Of a stretch of DNA of 64,000 bases, positions 53,100-62,119 are shown piece after piece. The notes beneath the pieces are model-generated. The model made no database searches. It saw nothing but the letters and a program-made list of their open reading frames with translations, and was not told the origin of the DNA. Each line of letters begins with the position of its first letter. The first letter of the stretch is position 1. The stretch lies in the NCBI RefSeq assembly GCF_002208115.1, contig NZ_CP020946.1:2294001-2358000 (forward strand), written 5' to 3'. Both the position numbers and the translations under genes were made by a program. Source of the DNA: Bdellovibrio bacteriovorus (GTDB lineage: Bacteria; Bdellovibrionota; Bdellovibrionia; Bdellovibrionales; Bdellovibrionaceae).

Positions 53100-53122
53100 G
53101 AGGGGTGCGAATCCCCTCTGTT
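53100..53122 (+). terminator. Hairpin after the PLD-like gene
   Basis: GAGGGG pairs with CCCCTC around a seven-base loop (TGCGAAT), followed by TGTT. It is a modest terminator-like stem. The loop and stem resemble a tRNA T-arm, but no other part of a tRNA is present. Confidence 0.4.
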
Positions 53123-53159
53123 ACAACCTAAGGTCTCAAATAAATCAGGAGGCCTTACC

Positions 53160-53555
53160 ATGTGGAAGCTGACCCTTTCCTTTGCCATCGTTTTTTCCGC
53201 ACTTAGTGCAAACGCATCCTTTGTCACCATCACTCAATGTGATTCTGCATCCAGTACCCACACGTTGAAGATCGTTCAGGATGGTGATGATGCTGAAGTG
53301 ACCTTGGGCGACAAAAAGCCTCACAAGTACGACGACCTGGTCAGCAAAGCTCCGGGCAGCAAGAAATACAAACTCACCGGGCAGATGACGAACACCTTCC
53401 GCGTGGCCGATATCAGCCTGCCTGAACTGCGCGACACTCAAAAGGTAACAGATTTGGTGGCGTCATTGATGTTCCAACGCCCTGAATTCGACGGCGAATA
53501 CGACATGGTCTATTCCTACGCCAGCGAACTGGTTCATGATCTGAACTGTCGCTAG
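53160..53555 (+). CDS. Small exported hypothetical protein
   Basis: 131 aa with a signal peptide (MWKLTLSFAIVFSALSANA) and CAGGAGG upstream. The mature sequence has two cysteines (TQCDSAS near the start and DLNCR at the end), a potential disulfide joining both ends, and a mixed beta/helix composition. A terminator follows. No family recognised. Confidence 0.72.
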   Translation: MWKLTLSFAIVFSALSANASFVTITQCDSASSTHTLKIVQDGDDAEVTLGDKKPHKYDDLVSKAPGSKKYKLTGQMTNTFRVADISLPELRDTQKVTDLVASLMFQRPEFDGEYDMVYSYASELVHDLNCR

Positions 53556-53566
53556 TTTGTAGAAAT

Positions 53567-53596
53567 AAAAAAGCCCGCTGTAACGCGGGCTTTTTC
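53567..53596. terminator. Bidirectional terminator between the small exported gene and the ferritin-like gene
   Basis: AAAAAAGCCCGC/GCGGGCTTTTT with a six-base loop has a T-run on both strands and serves the two convergent genes. Confidence 0.88.
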
Positions 53597-53617
53597 ATTT
53601 TTGAATGTCAGATCACT

Positions 53618-54046
53618 CTAGTGAGTGGTGTCCAGCATCTTAACAACTTCTTCGATATGCTCAGTTTCCATGCGCACCATGGAACGGATCAGTTCTTCCA
53701 AGGCAACGTCATCACCGCAGTGTTTAAGTACTGCTTTGTACTTGGCCAAAGCGGCCTGTTCAAACTCAAGGCTTTCTTTTAGGATGTCCAAAACCTTGTG
53801 AGTTTTGGTTTCAGGAACCGGAGATACGCGCAAAGTGGGATGACCACCCAAGGCCGTCACTTTTTCACCCATCATGGACGCATGCTGGTAACCTTCGTTC
53901 GCCTGTTCATGGAACCATTTCACGATAGGAATGCGGTTCGGTCCTTTCACCATCAAAGCATAGTGCAAGTAACGAACAACGCCAGAGATCTCCATCTCGA
54001 TAATTTCATTCAAAAGATCCACTACTTTTTTGTTTTCTTTAGTCAT
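53618..54046 (-). CDS. Ferritin-like / bacterioferritin-type protein
   Basis: 142 aa. Four-helix ferritin fold with the metal ligands in the usual places: NEIIEMEISGVVRYLHY (E in helix A), NEGYQHASM (E and H, helix B), KESLEFEQAALAKY (E, helix C) and METEHIEEV (E and H, helix D). No clear heme-binding methionine is assigned. It is shorter than typical bacterioferritin (about 158 aa). The ATG is preceded by GGAGGTC. A palindromic, AT-rich sequence upstream could be an iron-responsive operator. Confidence 0.85.
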   Translation of the reverse strand: MTKENKKVVDLLNEIIEMEISGVVRYLHYALMVKGPNRIPIVKWFHEQANEGYQHASMMGEKVTALGGHPTLRVSPVPETKTHKVLDILKESLEFEQAALAKYKAVLKHCGDDVALEELIRSMVRMETEHIEEVVKMLDTTH

Positions 54047-54098
54047 AAGACCTCCACCCCCCGAATGATTACAGAATCAGTCAGCCAAGGCAACAGTT

Positions 54099-54145
54099 GA
54101 AAACGTATTGAGAATAATCAAACTTGATAATCGTTTTCGATTTCA
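54099..54145 (-). promoter_or_regulatory. AT-rich inverted repeat upstream of the ferritin-like gene
   Basis: GAAAACG (54099-54105) and CGTTTTC (54132-54138) form an inverted repeat, with TGATAAT (54125-54131) between them. TGATAAT is a half of the Fur 7-1-7 motif, but the other half is poor. It could be an operator for an iron- or peroxide-sensing repressor. Confidence 0.35.
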
Positions 54146-54171
54146 CTTAGACAAGACTTTCGCCAAAGGCC

Positions 54172-54220
54172 TAAAAAAGCGAGAAGCCCCGCCGACAACG
54201 CAGTCGATGGGGCCTTTTTC
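54172..54220 (-). terminator. Terminator-like hairpin downstream of pilR
   Basis: GCCCC/GGGGC extended by a ATCGAC/GTCGGC stem around six bases lies 30 bases past the pilR stop. On the minus strand T6 follows six bases after the stem; on the plus strand T5 follows directly. Confidence 0.5.
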
Positions 54221-54252
54221 AACGGTTTTATTACGTCGCCCGGAAGGGGCGC

Positions 54253-55659
54253 TTATTCATCGTCAAGCTCGTCGTCGCCGACTACGCCTAGATTGTATTT
54301 TTCGATGCGATATCGCATGGATCGGAAGGAGATGTGAAGCAGCTTTGCAGCTCTCTTTTTCACGCCGCCCGCAGAGTGGATGGCTTTGATCAGAAGTTCT
54401 TTTTCGATCTGACCCATCACCTTGTCCAAATCAACCCCATCGTCACCGATTTCGATTTCATTGGAGGAAGCCATTTTACGACCGGAAGAAGTGTTCACCA
54501 TCGGTGGCAAAGACTCTGGAAGAATCGTCGCCCCGCCTTCCAAGGCCACCGTGCGCTCGATCATGTTTTCAAGCTCACGCACGTTTCCTGGATAGTCGTA
54601 CTTTTTCAGGATTTCCATCGCATCCGCACTGATGGCGCCGATGTTTTTATTCAGACGCTCATTGTACTTTTTCAGGAAGTGATTGGCCAAAAGCGGGATA
54701 TCATCACGACGGTCACGAAGGCCCGGCGTTTTGATATTGATAACATTCAGACGATAGAACAAATCCTGACGGAAGCCGCCCTTTTGAACCATCTCTTCCA
54801 GATTACGGTTGGTAGCGGCGATGATACGCACATCCACCTTCATGTCTTCCGTCGCACCCACGCGGCGGATCACACGCTCTTGAATCGCACGAAGAAGTTT
54901 GACCTGAATTGTCAGCGGCAATTCACCGACCTCATCCAGGAACAGTGTACCGCCGTCAGCGACCTCAAAAAGACCCGCTTTATCAGCCACCGCACCGGTG
55001 AAAGAGCCTTTTTTATGACCGAACATTTCAGATTCCATCAGGTTTTCAGGAATGGCACCGCAGTTCACTGTTACAAACGGACGGTCTTTCAACGGACCGT
55101 TATAGTGAATGGCTTTTGCCACAACCTCTTTACCAGTACCGGATTCCCCTGTGATCAAAACGTTGGTTGGCGTCTGGGAGACACGCTTCACCATATCGTA
55201 GATCGCATGCATTGCCGGGGAATTCCCCACCATGTTCTGGAAGGAGTATTCTTTTACCAGTTCCTTTTTCAAGGATCTGTTTTCCACTTCCAAATTACGG
55301 GAACGAAGTGCGTTCTGGATGTTCAGACGAACTTCATCGATTTTGAATGGTTTTGTCAGGTAATCGTAGGCACCCATCTTCATCGCTTCCACCGCTGTTT
55401 CGGTTGTACCGAAAGCTGTGATCAGCATGAAAACTGTATCTGGATAGGATTCTTTGACGTGCTTCAGAAGCTCAATCCCCGTCACATGGGGCATCTGCAA
55501 GTCAGAGATGATCATATCAAAGGTTTTTTTCGTCAGAAGGTCTTTCGCCTTTTGGCCGTCCTCAGCCAAAGTGATCTCATAGCCTTCTTTTTTCAGCATG
55601 ATCTCTAAAAACTCGCGTATTGATTCTTCGTCATCGACAACAAGAATTCTCGACTTCAT
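54253..55659 (-). CDS. pilR: Sigma-54-dependent response regulator, PilR-like
   Basis: 468 aa. A receiver domain (D10-D11 region, phospho-accepting D53, K at about 103) leads to an AAA+ domain with GESGTGKEV, the sigma-54-contacting KKGSFTGAV (a Ser variant of GAFTGA), GGTLFLDEVGEL and VRELENMIER. A Fis-type helix-turn-helix (GVKKRAAKLLHISFRSMRYRI) ends the protein. It follows the PilS-like kinase by 38 bases and pilus genes, so it is expected to control pilin or other pilus genes. No pilA is in the window. Confidence 0.92.
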   Translation of the reverse strand: MKSRILVVDDEESIREFLEIMLKKEGYEITLAEDGQKAKDLLTKKTFDMIISDLQMPHVTGIELLKHVKESYPDTVFMLITAFGTTETAVEAMKMGAYDYLTKPFKIDEVRLNIQNALRSRNLEVENRSLKKELVKEYSFQNMVGNSPAMHAIYDMVKRVSQTPTNVLITGESGTGKEVVAKAIHYNGPLKDRPFVTVNCGAIPENLMESEMFGHKKGSFTGAVADKAGLFEVADGGTLFLDEVGELPLTIQVKLLRAIQERVIRRVGATEDMKVDVRIIAATNRNLEEMVQKGGFRQDLFYRLNVINIKTPGLRDRRDDIPLLANHFLKKYNERLNKNIGAISADAMEILKKYDYPGNVRELENMIERTVALEGGATILPESLPPMVNTSSGRKMASSNEIEIGDDGVDLDKVMGQIEKELLIKAIHSAGGVKKRAAKLLHISFRSMRYRIEKYNLGVVGDDELDDE

Positions 55660-55697
55660 TTATGTGCTCCCACGTCCTTGTGTTAAAAACTATTCTC

Positions 55698-57275
55698 TCA
55701 GTGTGCTCTGGGGAAAGTCAAAATAAACTCAGTACCTACGCCCACTTCACTCTCCACGAACACCTGCGCCCCGTGACCTTCCAAAATCTTATGAGTCACA
55801 GCTAGACCAAGGCCTGTGCCTTTCGGCTTGGTTGTATGGAAAGGTTCAAACATTTTCTTGCGGGTCGCTTCACTCATCCCACATCCCGCATCACGGATGC
55901 GCACGCGCACTTCCTTGTCGGTGACCAAAGCCTTCACCGCGATCTGCGGTTTCTGAGAATCATTCATAGCCTGATAGGAATTGATGATGATGTTCAGGAA
56001 TGCCTGCTTCAATTTGTCCCGACGGCCCAGAATCTTCAACCCGGCCTCGTACTCGCGCACCTGCTCCACATCGGCGCGGACCTGGGCATTGAGCTTCATT
56101 GAATCCAGCACCTCGGTGATCAACGAAGACAGGTCCACCGCATCTGTCGGCGGCACTTCCGGACGCGCATAATCCAGGAACTCGGTGATCAGGTTATTCA
56201 GGCGGTCAATCTCACGCAAAACGATTTTCATCAGCTTGCGGTCATCGTCGTTGTTCACGGTCTGAGTCAGAAGCTCGATACTGCCGCTGATACCGGCCAA
56301 CGGATTGCGGATTTCATGGGCAATACCCGCCGCCAAGCCGCCGACGGCTGCCAGCTTTTCATTTTGTCTGGCAGCATATTCAAGCTGACGAATCTTGGTC
56401 AGGTCATCAAACAACCCGATGGACAAATGCGCTTTCAACTCGGGACTGTAGATCTTTGACAAAGTCATACCCAGGATCTTCGCATTGGCATCATTCTTCG
56501 GCGTGTACTTCACATCACCTTTAAACAGCCCTTCAGATCTGCGTGTCTCTGGGAACAATTCATACCAGTTCAGCGTGGATAGATCCGAATACCCCAGAAT
56601 CTCGGCGGCGGAAGAATTGGCTTTCACCACCTCACCGGATTCAGTGAAAGACACCATCCCGGTCGGAATGTTTTCCACCAGAACCTCGTTCAGCTCTTGC
56701 GCGGAACGAAGGCTTGCCCCTGTTTCTGACAGTTCTTTCCCCACGGTCTGCAACTGCTCACTCAGGTATCCGGACAGCCCGGCGACTGAGAAGAAGGCAA
56801 TATTATTCAAAGCCAGCAGGAAGAAGAAGTTCAAAGCCTTCATCTCTGGTGAAAACAGCGCCGCCACGGTAAAGAAGATGCTTGTGAACAGAGCCAGTGT
56901 CACCGCACCGACGCCACGGCAGGCAATCCCCGCCAGCAGGATGTTCACCAGATGCAGGAACAAAAACAGCGACTGATTGATCCCGGAATAATAAATCAAA
57001 AAAGAGATCAGCAGGGAATCAACGACAAAGCCCGCAAACAGCAACCACGGGCTTTTCAGCAGCCGGTCCCACATCGAGAACCACACCACATGGGCGCCAA
57101 AGGCCACACTCAGGATCGCATAGAATGGACCCAGAATCTGCCAGTTGATGAAACCTTCCTGAAACACACTGGAAACCGCACTGATCAGCAAAATCAACGC
57201 AAAAAGGCTGACGCGGGTAAATTCCACCGTCAGCCCCTGATTTTTACTGTTCTGCAAAGCAAAACTTAAACGCAT
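55698..57275 (-). CDS. pilS: PilS-like membrane sensor histidine kinase
   Basis: 525 aa. About six N-terminal membrane segments (residues about 20-175), a PAS domain (about 195-300), the HisKA motif GIAHEIRNPLAGI and a HATPase domain (N-box FLNIIINSYQAM, GCGMSEA, KGTGLGLAVTHKIL). This is the PilS layout, in which the membrane domain senses pilin. Its start lies immediately before the pilC stop. It is paired with the pilR gene downstream. Confidence 0.9.
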   Translation of the reverse strand: MRLSFALQNSKNQGLTVEFTRVSLFALILLISAVSSVFQEGFINWQILGPFYAILSVAFGAHVVWFSMWDRLLKSPWLLFAGFVVDSLLISFLIYYSGINQSLFLFLHLVNILLAGIACRGVGAVTLALFTSIFFTVAALFSPEMKALNFFFLLALNNIAFFSVAGLSGYLSEQLQTVGKELSETGASLRSAQELNEVLVENIPTGMVSFTESGEVVKANSSAAEILGYSDLSTLNWYELFPETRRSEGLFKGDVKYTPKNDANAKILGMTLSKIYSPELKAHLSIGLFDDLTKIRQLEYAARQNEKLAAVGGLAAGIAHEIRNPLAGISGSIELLTQTVNNDDDRKLMKIVLREIDRLNNLITEFLDYARPEVPPTDAVDLSSLITEVLDSMKLNAQVRADVEQVREYEAGLKILGRRDKLKQAFLNIIINSYQAMNDSQKPQIAVKALVTDKEVRVRIRDAGCGMSEATRKKMFEPFHTTKPKGTGLGLAVTHKILEGHGAQVFVESEVGVGTEFILTFPRAH

Positions 57276-58493
57276 CTATTGAACCACATCCGCCATGTTG
57301 AAGATCGGAAGATACATCGCCACAACCAGAACCGCGATGATACCGCCCAGAACAACCATCAACAGTGGTTCCAGCAAAGAGGTCATCGCTTTTACAGCCG
57401 TTTCAACTTCATCTTCATAGAAATCCGCGATTTTACCCAGCATGATATCCATCGTACCAGACTGCTCCCCGATAGAGATCATCTGAACCACCATCTCCGG
57501 GAACGCTTTTTCCTTTGCCAGCGGGGAAGCGAAAGTTCGCCCTGCCGTCACCGACTCTTTACAGCGAAGCAAAGACTGCTCGATCACCACATTGCCCGCA
57601 GTTTTAGCAGAGATCTCAATAGCCTCGATCAAGCCCACACCGGAAGAAAGCAATGTTGACAAAGTGCGGGTCAAACGCGCGATTGCGGATTTTTGCACAA
57701 CCTCACCAAACACCGGCGCTTTCATGATGAAACGGTCGAAGGCATCTTTGCCCCCGTCGGTTTTCAACCACTGCATCAAAGCCATCGGGCCGACAATCAG
57801 AACACCCAGATAGATGTACCAGTTGTTGATCATCGAGTTACTCAGGTTAACAACCATCATGGTCAGCATTGGCGGCTCTTTTCCGGAACCGGCGAAGAAC
57901 TCCATGAACTTAGGAATGATGAAAACCAAAATACCGGCGATCACGATCATCGCCACGACGATGATGACCATCGGATAAACCAAAGCCCCTTTCACCTGGG
58001 CTTTGATTTTTTCGGACTTTTCCATGTAACTCGCCAGACGCTGCAGGATGCCGTCAAGGATACCGGCCTCTTCCCCCGCCTGAATCATATTCACATACAA
58101 TTTATCAAAGACATTCGGAACCTGCGCCATCGAATCAGCCAGACGACGGCCCCCTTCGATAGAGGTTTTAACTTGCGCGGAAGCTTCTTTCAAAAGACCC
58201 GGGCGCAAACCTTCAGACAGGATTTTCAAAGAATCCACCACCGGGATACCGGCGTTGATCAAAGTTGCAAACTGACGAGTGAAGATCTGCAGGTCCTTCC
58301 CTTTTACGGTGGGAGCAAACAGACTGGCCGTTTTTCCCGCGGAAGCGCGCGTAGCGCCGAAGGCTACCACCCGCACTGGCAAAAGCTGCTGGGCACGCAG
58401 ACGGATAATGGCTTCCTGCTGGGAAGCCGCTTCGATCTCGCCCTGAACCATTTGGCCAGAGGCATTCTTGGCCTGATACTGGAATTTTGCCAT
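57276..58493 (-). CDS. pilC: Type IV pilus inner-membrane platform protein PilC
   Basis: 405 aa. A GspF/PilC protein: N-terminal QYQAKNASGQMVQGEIEA, the duplicated cytoplasmic domain with FTRQFATLINAGIPVVDSL and ARLTRTLSTLLSSGVGL, and three membrane segments (near 170, 220 and 380). It is the membrane platform on which PilB acts. It begins one base after the degenerate pilT-like gene and is followed by pilS. Confidence 0.94.
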   Translation of the reverse strand: MAKFQYQAKNASGQMVQGEIEAASQQEAIIRLRAQQLLPVRVVAFGATRASAGKTASLFAPTVKGKDLQIFTRQFATLINAGIPVVDSLKILSEGLRPGLLKEASAQVKTSIEGGRRLADSMAQVPNVFDKLYVNMIQAGEEAGILDGILQRLASYMEKSEKIKAQVKGALVYPMVIIVVAMIVIAGILVFIIPKFMEFFAGSGKEPPMLTMMVVNLSNSMINNWYIYLGVLIVGPMALMQWLKTDGGKDAFDRFIMKAPVFGEVVQKSAIARLTRTLSTLLSSGVGLIEAIEISAKTAGNVVIEQSLLRCKESVTAGRTFASPLAKEKAFPEMVVQMISIGEQSGTMDIMLGKIADFYEDEVETAVKAMTSLLEPLLMVVLGGIIAVLVVAMYLPIFNMADVVQ

Positions 58494-58494
58494 C

Positions 58495-59538
58495 TTAGAT
58501 ACCTACCTTCTTAAGAAGCTGATCAAGATTGTCCGGGTCGCGGGACACTTCAAACGCGGTTTTTAAATCCACGCGACGACGGATCAGATGCTGCAACAAA
58601 GACTGATTCAAAGTCAGGATGCCGGAGTTTTCCGGAGCCTGGGTCAAAAGATTTTCCAAAGATTTCAGATCCTGATCTTCAATCAGGCCGCGCACCTGAG
58701 GCTTCATCAGAAGCACTTCATGTGCAAAAACCTTTTCACCGCTCAGACCCGCCACCGGATACTGACCGGAAGCCATCGTCAGCACTTCCGCCAGACGAGG
58801 GGCGCCGTGTTCTCCAAAACGCTCACCCAAAGTGGAAAGCGCACGACGAAGAGCATTTGTCACTGATGGAGCCTTCATGGAATAAATCACGAACACACCC
58901 TGTTCGGCCAAAGACAAAGCCTCCAGCAAAGATTCTTCGTCGTTAAAGCCGTCATAGACGACCATGTCCACGCCGGCCATCAGACTTTCTTTTTCTTCCG
59001 GGCGGGCAAATTCACCGTTGTGATAGATATAGCAGGATCTGGATTCACGCACCTGCGGAAACGCCTTGCGCGAAAACACCACACCCAGGAATGACTTTTC
59101 ATCAGAGATTTTCTGCAGAATTCGGTGCAGGGCCCACACCTGACCGGCTTCACCCGGACCGGACAACAGCACCAGACCCTTCATGCGCAGACAAGCTTCC
59201 AGCAACGACGGGGGCAGCGCCACTTCCTGCTTTCCACCGTCAAGATCCATGTCCAAAACAGCCTTCATGGTGCTGTCCTGCTGGAAGAAGGAAAAACCAA
59301 TACGCAATGTATCCAGTGCTGCTTCCCCTTGCACCACACCCGTGGTTTCAAGCACCGCTTTTTGCTGGGTGCTGAGCAGGCTTTGCTGCAAAAGATTCCA
59401 TTCCGTCATCAACGCAGGTGATGAGCGCAAACTTGTCCAGCCTGAAGCCAGACGAGCACGCGGCTCACTGCCGACAACAAATAAAAATTCTTCCGCTTTT
59501 TTGGCTTTAGCCTGCAAAAGGAGCTCGGTCAGACTCAT
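58495..59538 (-). CDS. PilT/PilU-like protein with degenerate nucleotide-binding motifs
   Basis: 347 aa, the size of PilT (about 345). The fold follows PilT: LLSGPGEAGQVWALHRIL occupies the Walker A position (about 124-141) but the conserved GK[S/T] reads G132-Q133-V134, so the ATP-binding lysine and Ser/Thr are gone. The Walker B/Asp box region reads DMVVYDGFNDEESLLEAL against GEMRDLET in PilT, and the His box (GTLHT in PilT) reads YSMKAPS. ATP hydrolysis is therefore unlikely. It sits between pilB and pilC, one base from each. A non-enzymatic subunit or regulator of the pilus motor is likely. Confidence 0.85.
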   Translation of the reverse strand: MSLTELLLQAKAKKAEEFLFVVGSEPRARLASGWTSLRSSPALMTEWNLLQQSLLSTQQKAVLETTGVVQGEAALDTLRIGFSFFQQDSTMKAVLDMDLDGGKQEVALPPSLLEACLRMKGLVLLSGPGEAGQVWALHRILQKISDEKSFLGVVFSRKAFPQVRESRSCYIYHNGEFARPEEKESLMAGVDMVVYDGFNDEESLLEALSLAEQGVFVIYSMKAPSVTNALRRALSTLGERFGEHGAPRLAEVLTMASGQYPVAGLSGEKVFAHEVLLMKPQVRGLIEDQDLKSLENLLTQAPENSGILTLNQSLLQHLIRRRVDLKTAFEVSRDPDNLDQLLKKVGI

Positions 59539-61238
59539 TAGGTGTCCTTCACTGATGCGTTGAGCACTTCTTCAATAGTTGTTACGCCACGTTTTAGTTT
59601 CAAAAGCGCACTTCGGCGCAGGGTTCTCATCCCCTGTTCACGGGCCAGGAAACGAAGCTGTCCGGTGGAGGCACCCTTCAAGATGGCCTCTTTCATTTTC
59701 TCGGTCATGGCCAGCAATTCGTAAATCGCCAGACGGCCTTTGATGCCGGTGTTGTTGCAGTTGGCGCAACCCTTTCCACGCATCAATTTATATTCCCCGA
59801 TTTCAGCCTGCGGCACGCCCAGATTCAGCAGAGTCTGCGCCGGCACTTCCACCGGAGCCTTGCAGGATTCACAGACTTTACCGACCAGACGCTGGGCCAC
59901 GATCAGATTCACTGTCGAAGTGATAATGTATGGAGCCACACCCATCTCGGTCAGACGAATGACAGTTCCAGGAGCATCGTTGGTGTGCAGGGTGCTGACG
60001 ACCAAGTGACCTGTGGAGGCCGCTTTAAAGGCGATCTCGGCGGTTTCAAGGTCACGAATCTCCCCCACCATCACGACATCCGGATCCTGACGCAGGAAGG
60101 ATTTCAGGGCGCTGGAAAAATTCAGATCGATATCCGGGTTCATCTGAACCTGGTTGATACCTTCCAAGTTGAACTCCACCGGATCTTCCGCCGTGGAGAT
60201 GTTCACATCCGGCTGATTCAGTTCCGCCAAGGCAGAATAAATCGTCGTGGTTTTACCCGAACCCGTCGGTCCTGTGATCAAAACCATGCCTTGCGGCAGA
60301 TTGATGGTGGCTTTAAACAATTTCAAATCGTCTTCTTCAAAGCCGAGCTTCGTCATATCCAACTGCAAATTGGATTTATCCAAAAGACGCAGAACGACCT
60401 TTTCACCCCAAAGCGTTGGCAAAACACTGACACGGAAATCCATCTCTTTGGCCTTGGTGCGCACTTTCAAACGACCATCCTGCGGACGGCGTTTTTCGGC
60501 GATATCAAGTTTGGACATGATCTTGATACGAGAAGCAATCGCCGCCGCCGTGCCTGCCGGAGGCGCTGTGGCTTCTACCAGATTACCGTCAATACGGAAA
60601 CGCACGCGGTATTTTTTCTCGTAGGGTTCAAAGTGAATATCAGATACTTTCTTACGGATCGCATCCGCCAGAATCGAGTTCACGAACTTGATGATCGGCG
60701 CGTCTTCAGACCCGCCGTCCTGATCGATGACTTCGGTGGCCGGCCCCGCACTGAGGATGAAATCATCCTCGTCGCCAACACCCATGGTGTTCAAAGACTT
60801 GGTGCTGATGCTGCCACCATAGTATTTTTCGATACCGGACATGATGGCGCTTTCCGTCCCCACCACCGCTTGGATGCGGCAACGGGTGATAAAGCGCAAA
60901 TCTTCTTTGACTATAATATTAGAGGGATCGGCAAAGGCCACGACCAGAGTGTTCCCGGCTTTTTGCAGCGGGATCAGGGTGTTTTTTTCGCACACATCCT
61001 TGGGAATCATTGCAATGACACTTGCATCGATTTCAAACGTGTTGACCTCGACCCCTGGAACCGCAAAGTGTTTTTCAACAGCGCGAAGGATCTGATTGTC
61101 TTTTAAGTAACCGAGTTGAATGATGGAATTCGTCAGCTTCTGCCCGGTTTTTTTCTGCTCTTCGATGGCCAACGCCAATTGATCAGGCTTGAGCAAACCT
61201 TGCTTGACTAGAATTTCCCCGATTTTGAGTGAAGACAT
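59538..61238 (-). CDS. pilB: Type IV pilus assembly ATPase PilB
   Basis: 566 aa. The N-terminal domain (GEILVKQGLLKPDQLALAI) is followed by the GspE/PilB ATPase domain with Walker A ITGPTGSGKTTT, Asp box SALKSFLRQDPDVVMVGEIRD, His box VSTLHTNDA, and the tetracysteine zinc motif CESCKAP...CANCNNT. It drives pilus extension. It overlaps the PilT-like gene by one base and lies downstream of a shikimate-dehydrogenase-like gene. Confidence 0.95.
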   Translation of the reverse strand: MSSLKIGEILVKQGLLKPDQLALAIEEQKKTGQKLTNSIIQLGYLKDNQILRAVEKHFAVPGVEVNTFEIDASVIAMIPKDVCEKNTLIPLQKAGNTLVVAFADPSNIIVKEDLRFITRCRIQAVVGTESAIMSGIEKYYGGSISTKSLNTMGVGDEDDFILSAGPATEVIDQDGGSEDAPIIKFVNSILADAIRKKVSDIHFEPYEKKYRVRFRIDGNLVEATAPPAGTAAAIASRIKIMSKLDIAEKRRPQDGRLKVRTKAKEMDFRVSVLPTLWGEKVVLRLLDKSNLQLDMTKLGFEEDDLKLFKATINLPQGMVLITGPTGSGKTTTIYSALAELNQPDVNISTAEDPVEFNLEGINQVQMNPDIDLNFSSALKSFLRQDPDVVMVGEIRDLETAEIAFKAASTGHLVVSTLHTNDAPGTVIRLTEMGVAPYIITSTVNLIVAQRLVGKVCESCKAPVEVPAQTLLNLGVPQAEIGEYKLMRGKGCANCNNTGIKGRLAIYELLAMTEKMKEAILKGASTGQLRFLAREQGMRTLRRSALLKLKRGVTTIEEVLNASVKDT

Positions 61239-61285
61239 TAGGACTCCCCTGGACTCACTTTACTCCAGGGTGCCATTTTTTGTAA

Positions 61286-62119
61286 CTAGACTGAGGATGA
61301 GTTTTCTTTCAAAAAGCGGGTCCAGCTTTCGTGAATCTCTTCGTTGCTCAGATTATGATTCGGATGCAGACGCTCCAGCCACAAACGTGTCAGCGCCTCG
61401 GCGACCAGCACCGGATGCAGCACCCGCAGCTCGGCTTTTTCGGCTTCTTCCAGCAACAGATTCTGCAGCGGCAACAAGTTCAGGTCCAGGGCATAGCCAG
61501 TGCCCTTCATATAATTGAAGTAAGACAAATCCGTCAGCAGTGCCTGCTGCCCTGATAAATCCACCGTGTTCACCACAATGCCGGCACTCACCGCCTGCAT
61601 TGTCAGTTCATCAATTGGCAAAATATGGAAACGAATCCCCAGATGGGATTTCATCAAAGCCTGCTGATGTTCCTCCAGGCCTTCAGCTTCCCCCACCAGA
61701 TAAATATCTGAAATGCCCATCAGCGCCAGCACCGAAGCGACCACGCGGGCCTCTTCGTTGTGCCCGATCACAAAAGCCGGGGTGCGAATATCCAGATCGC
61801 GGGCATCAGCCACCAAAACCATGCGCAAAGCCTCATGCAAAAGCACCCGCGGATACCAGGATCCGTCTTCTGAAAAGAAAGAATCCAGAACCTGCACCGC
61901 CCGAACCTGCGTGGGCAGCACTTTCATTTGCGGCAGAATTTCGGAAGACAATGACGGAGCGACTTTAACCGCCGCCGCCCCTTGAAAAACCCCGGCGGAA
62001 AATTCACTGACCGTTTCAAACTGCCAGTCCCAGCCCTTTTCACTGGCCAAAGACTGCATAAAACGCATGAACTGTCCTGGTGTGCCGTCCGGCCGGATCT
62101 CACGAATGAGGGTGCTCAT
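61286..62119 (-). CDS. Shikimate-dehydrogenase-like protein of unknown role
   Basis: 277 aa from the ATG at 62119. A substrate domain of about 100 residues (VFQGAAAVKVAPSLSSEIL, LDSFFSEDGSWYPRV) leads to a Rossmann-like domain with FVIGHNEEARVVASVLALMG (glycine-poor compared with the usual G-x-G-G-x-A) and NTVDLSG. The overall plan recalls AroE. Catalytic Lys and Asp of AroE are not clearly conserved. It lies between ribF (20-base overlap) and pilB (47-base gap). Function not assigned. Confidence 0.6.
   Translation of the reverse strand: MSTLIREIRPDGTPGQFMRFMQSLASEKGWDWQFETVSEFSAGVFQGAAAVKVAPSLSSEILPQMKVLPTQVRAVQVLDSFFSEDGSWYPRVLLHEALRMVLVADARDLDIRTPAFVIGHNEEARVVASVLALMGISDIYLVGEAEGLEEHQQALMKSHLGIRFHILPIDELTMQAVSAGIVVNTVDLSGQQALLTDLSYFNYMKGTGYALDLNLLPLQNLLLEEAEKAELRVLHPVLVAEALTRLWLERLHPNHNLSNEEIHESWTRFLKENSSSV

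Noticed and set aside
53100-53118. T-arm-like hairpin as a tRNA or tRNA remnant
   Set aside because: Only a stem and loop resemble a T-arm; there is no acceptor, D or anticodon arm and no integrated element nearby.
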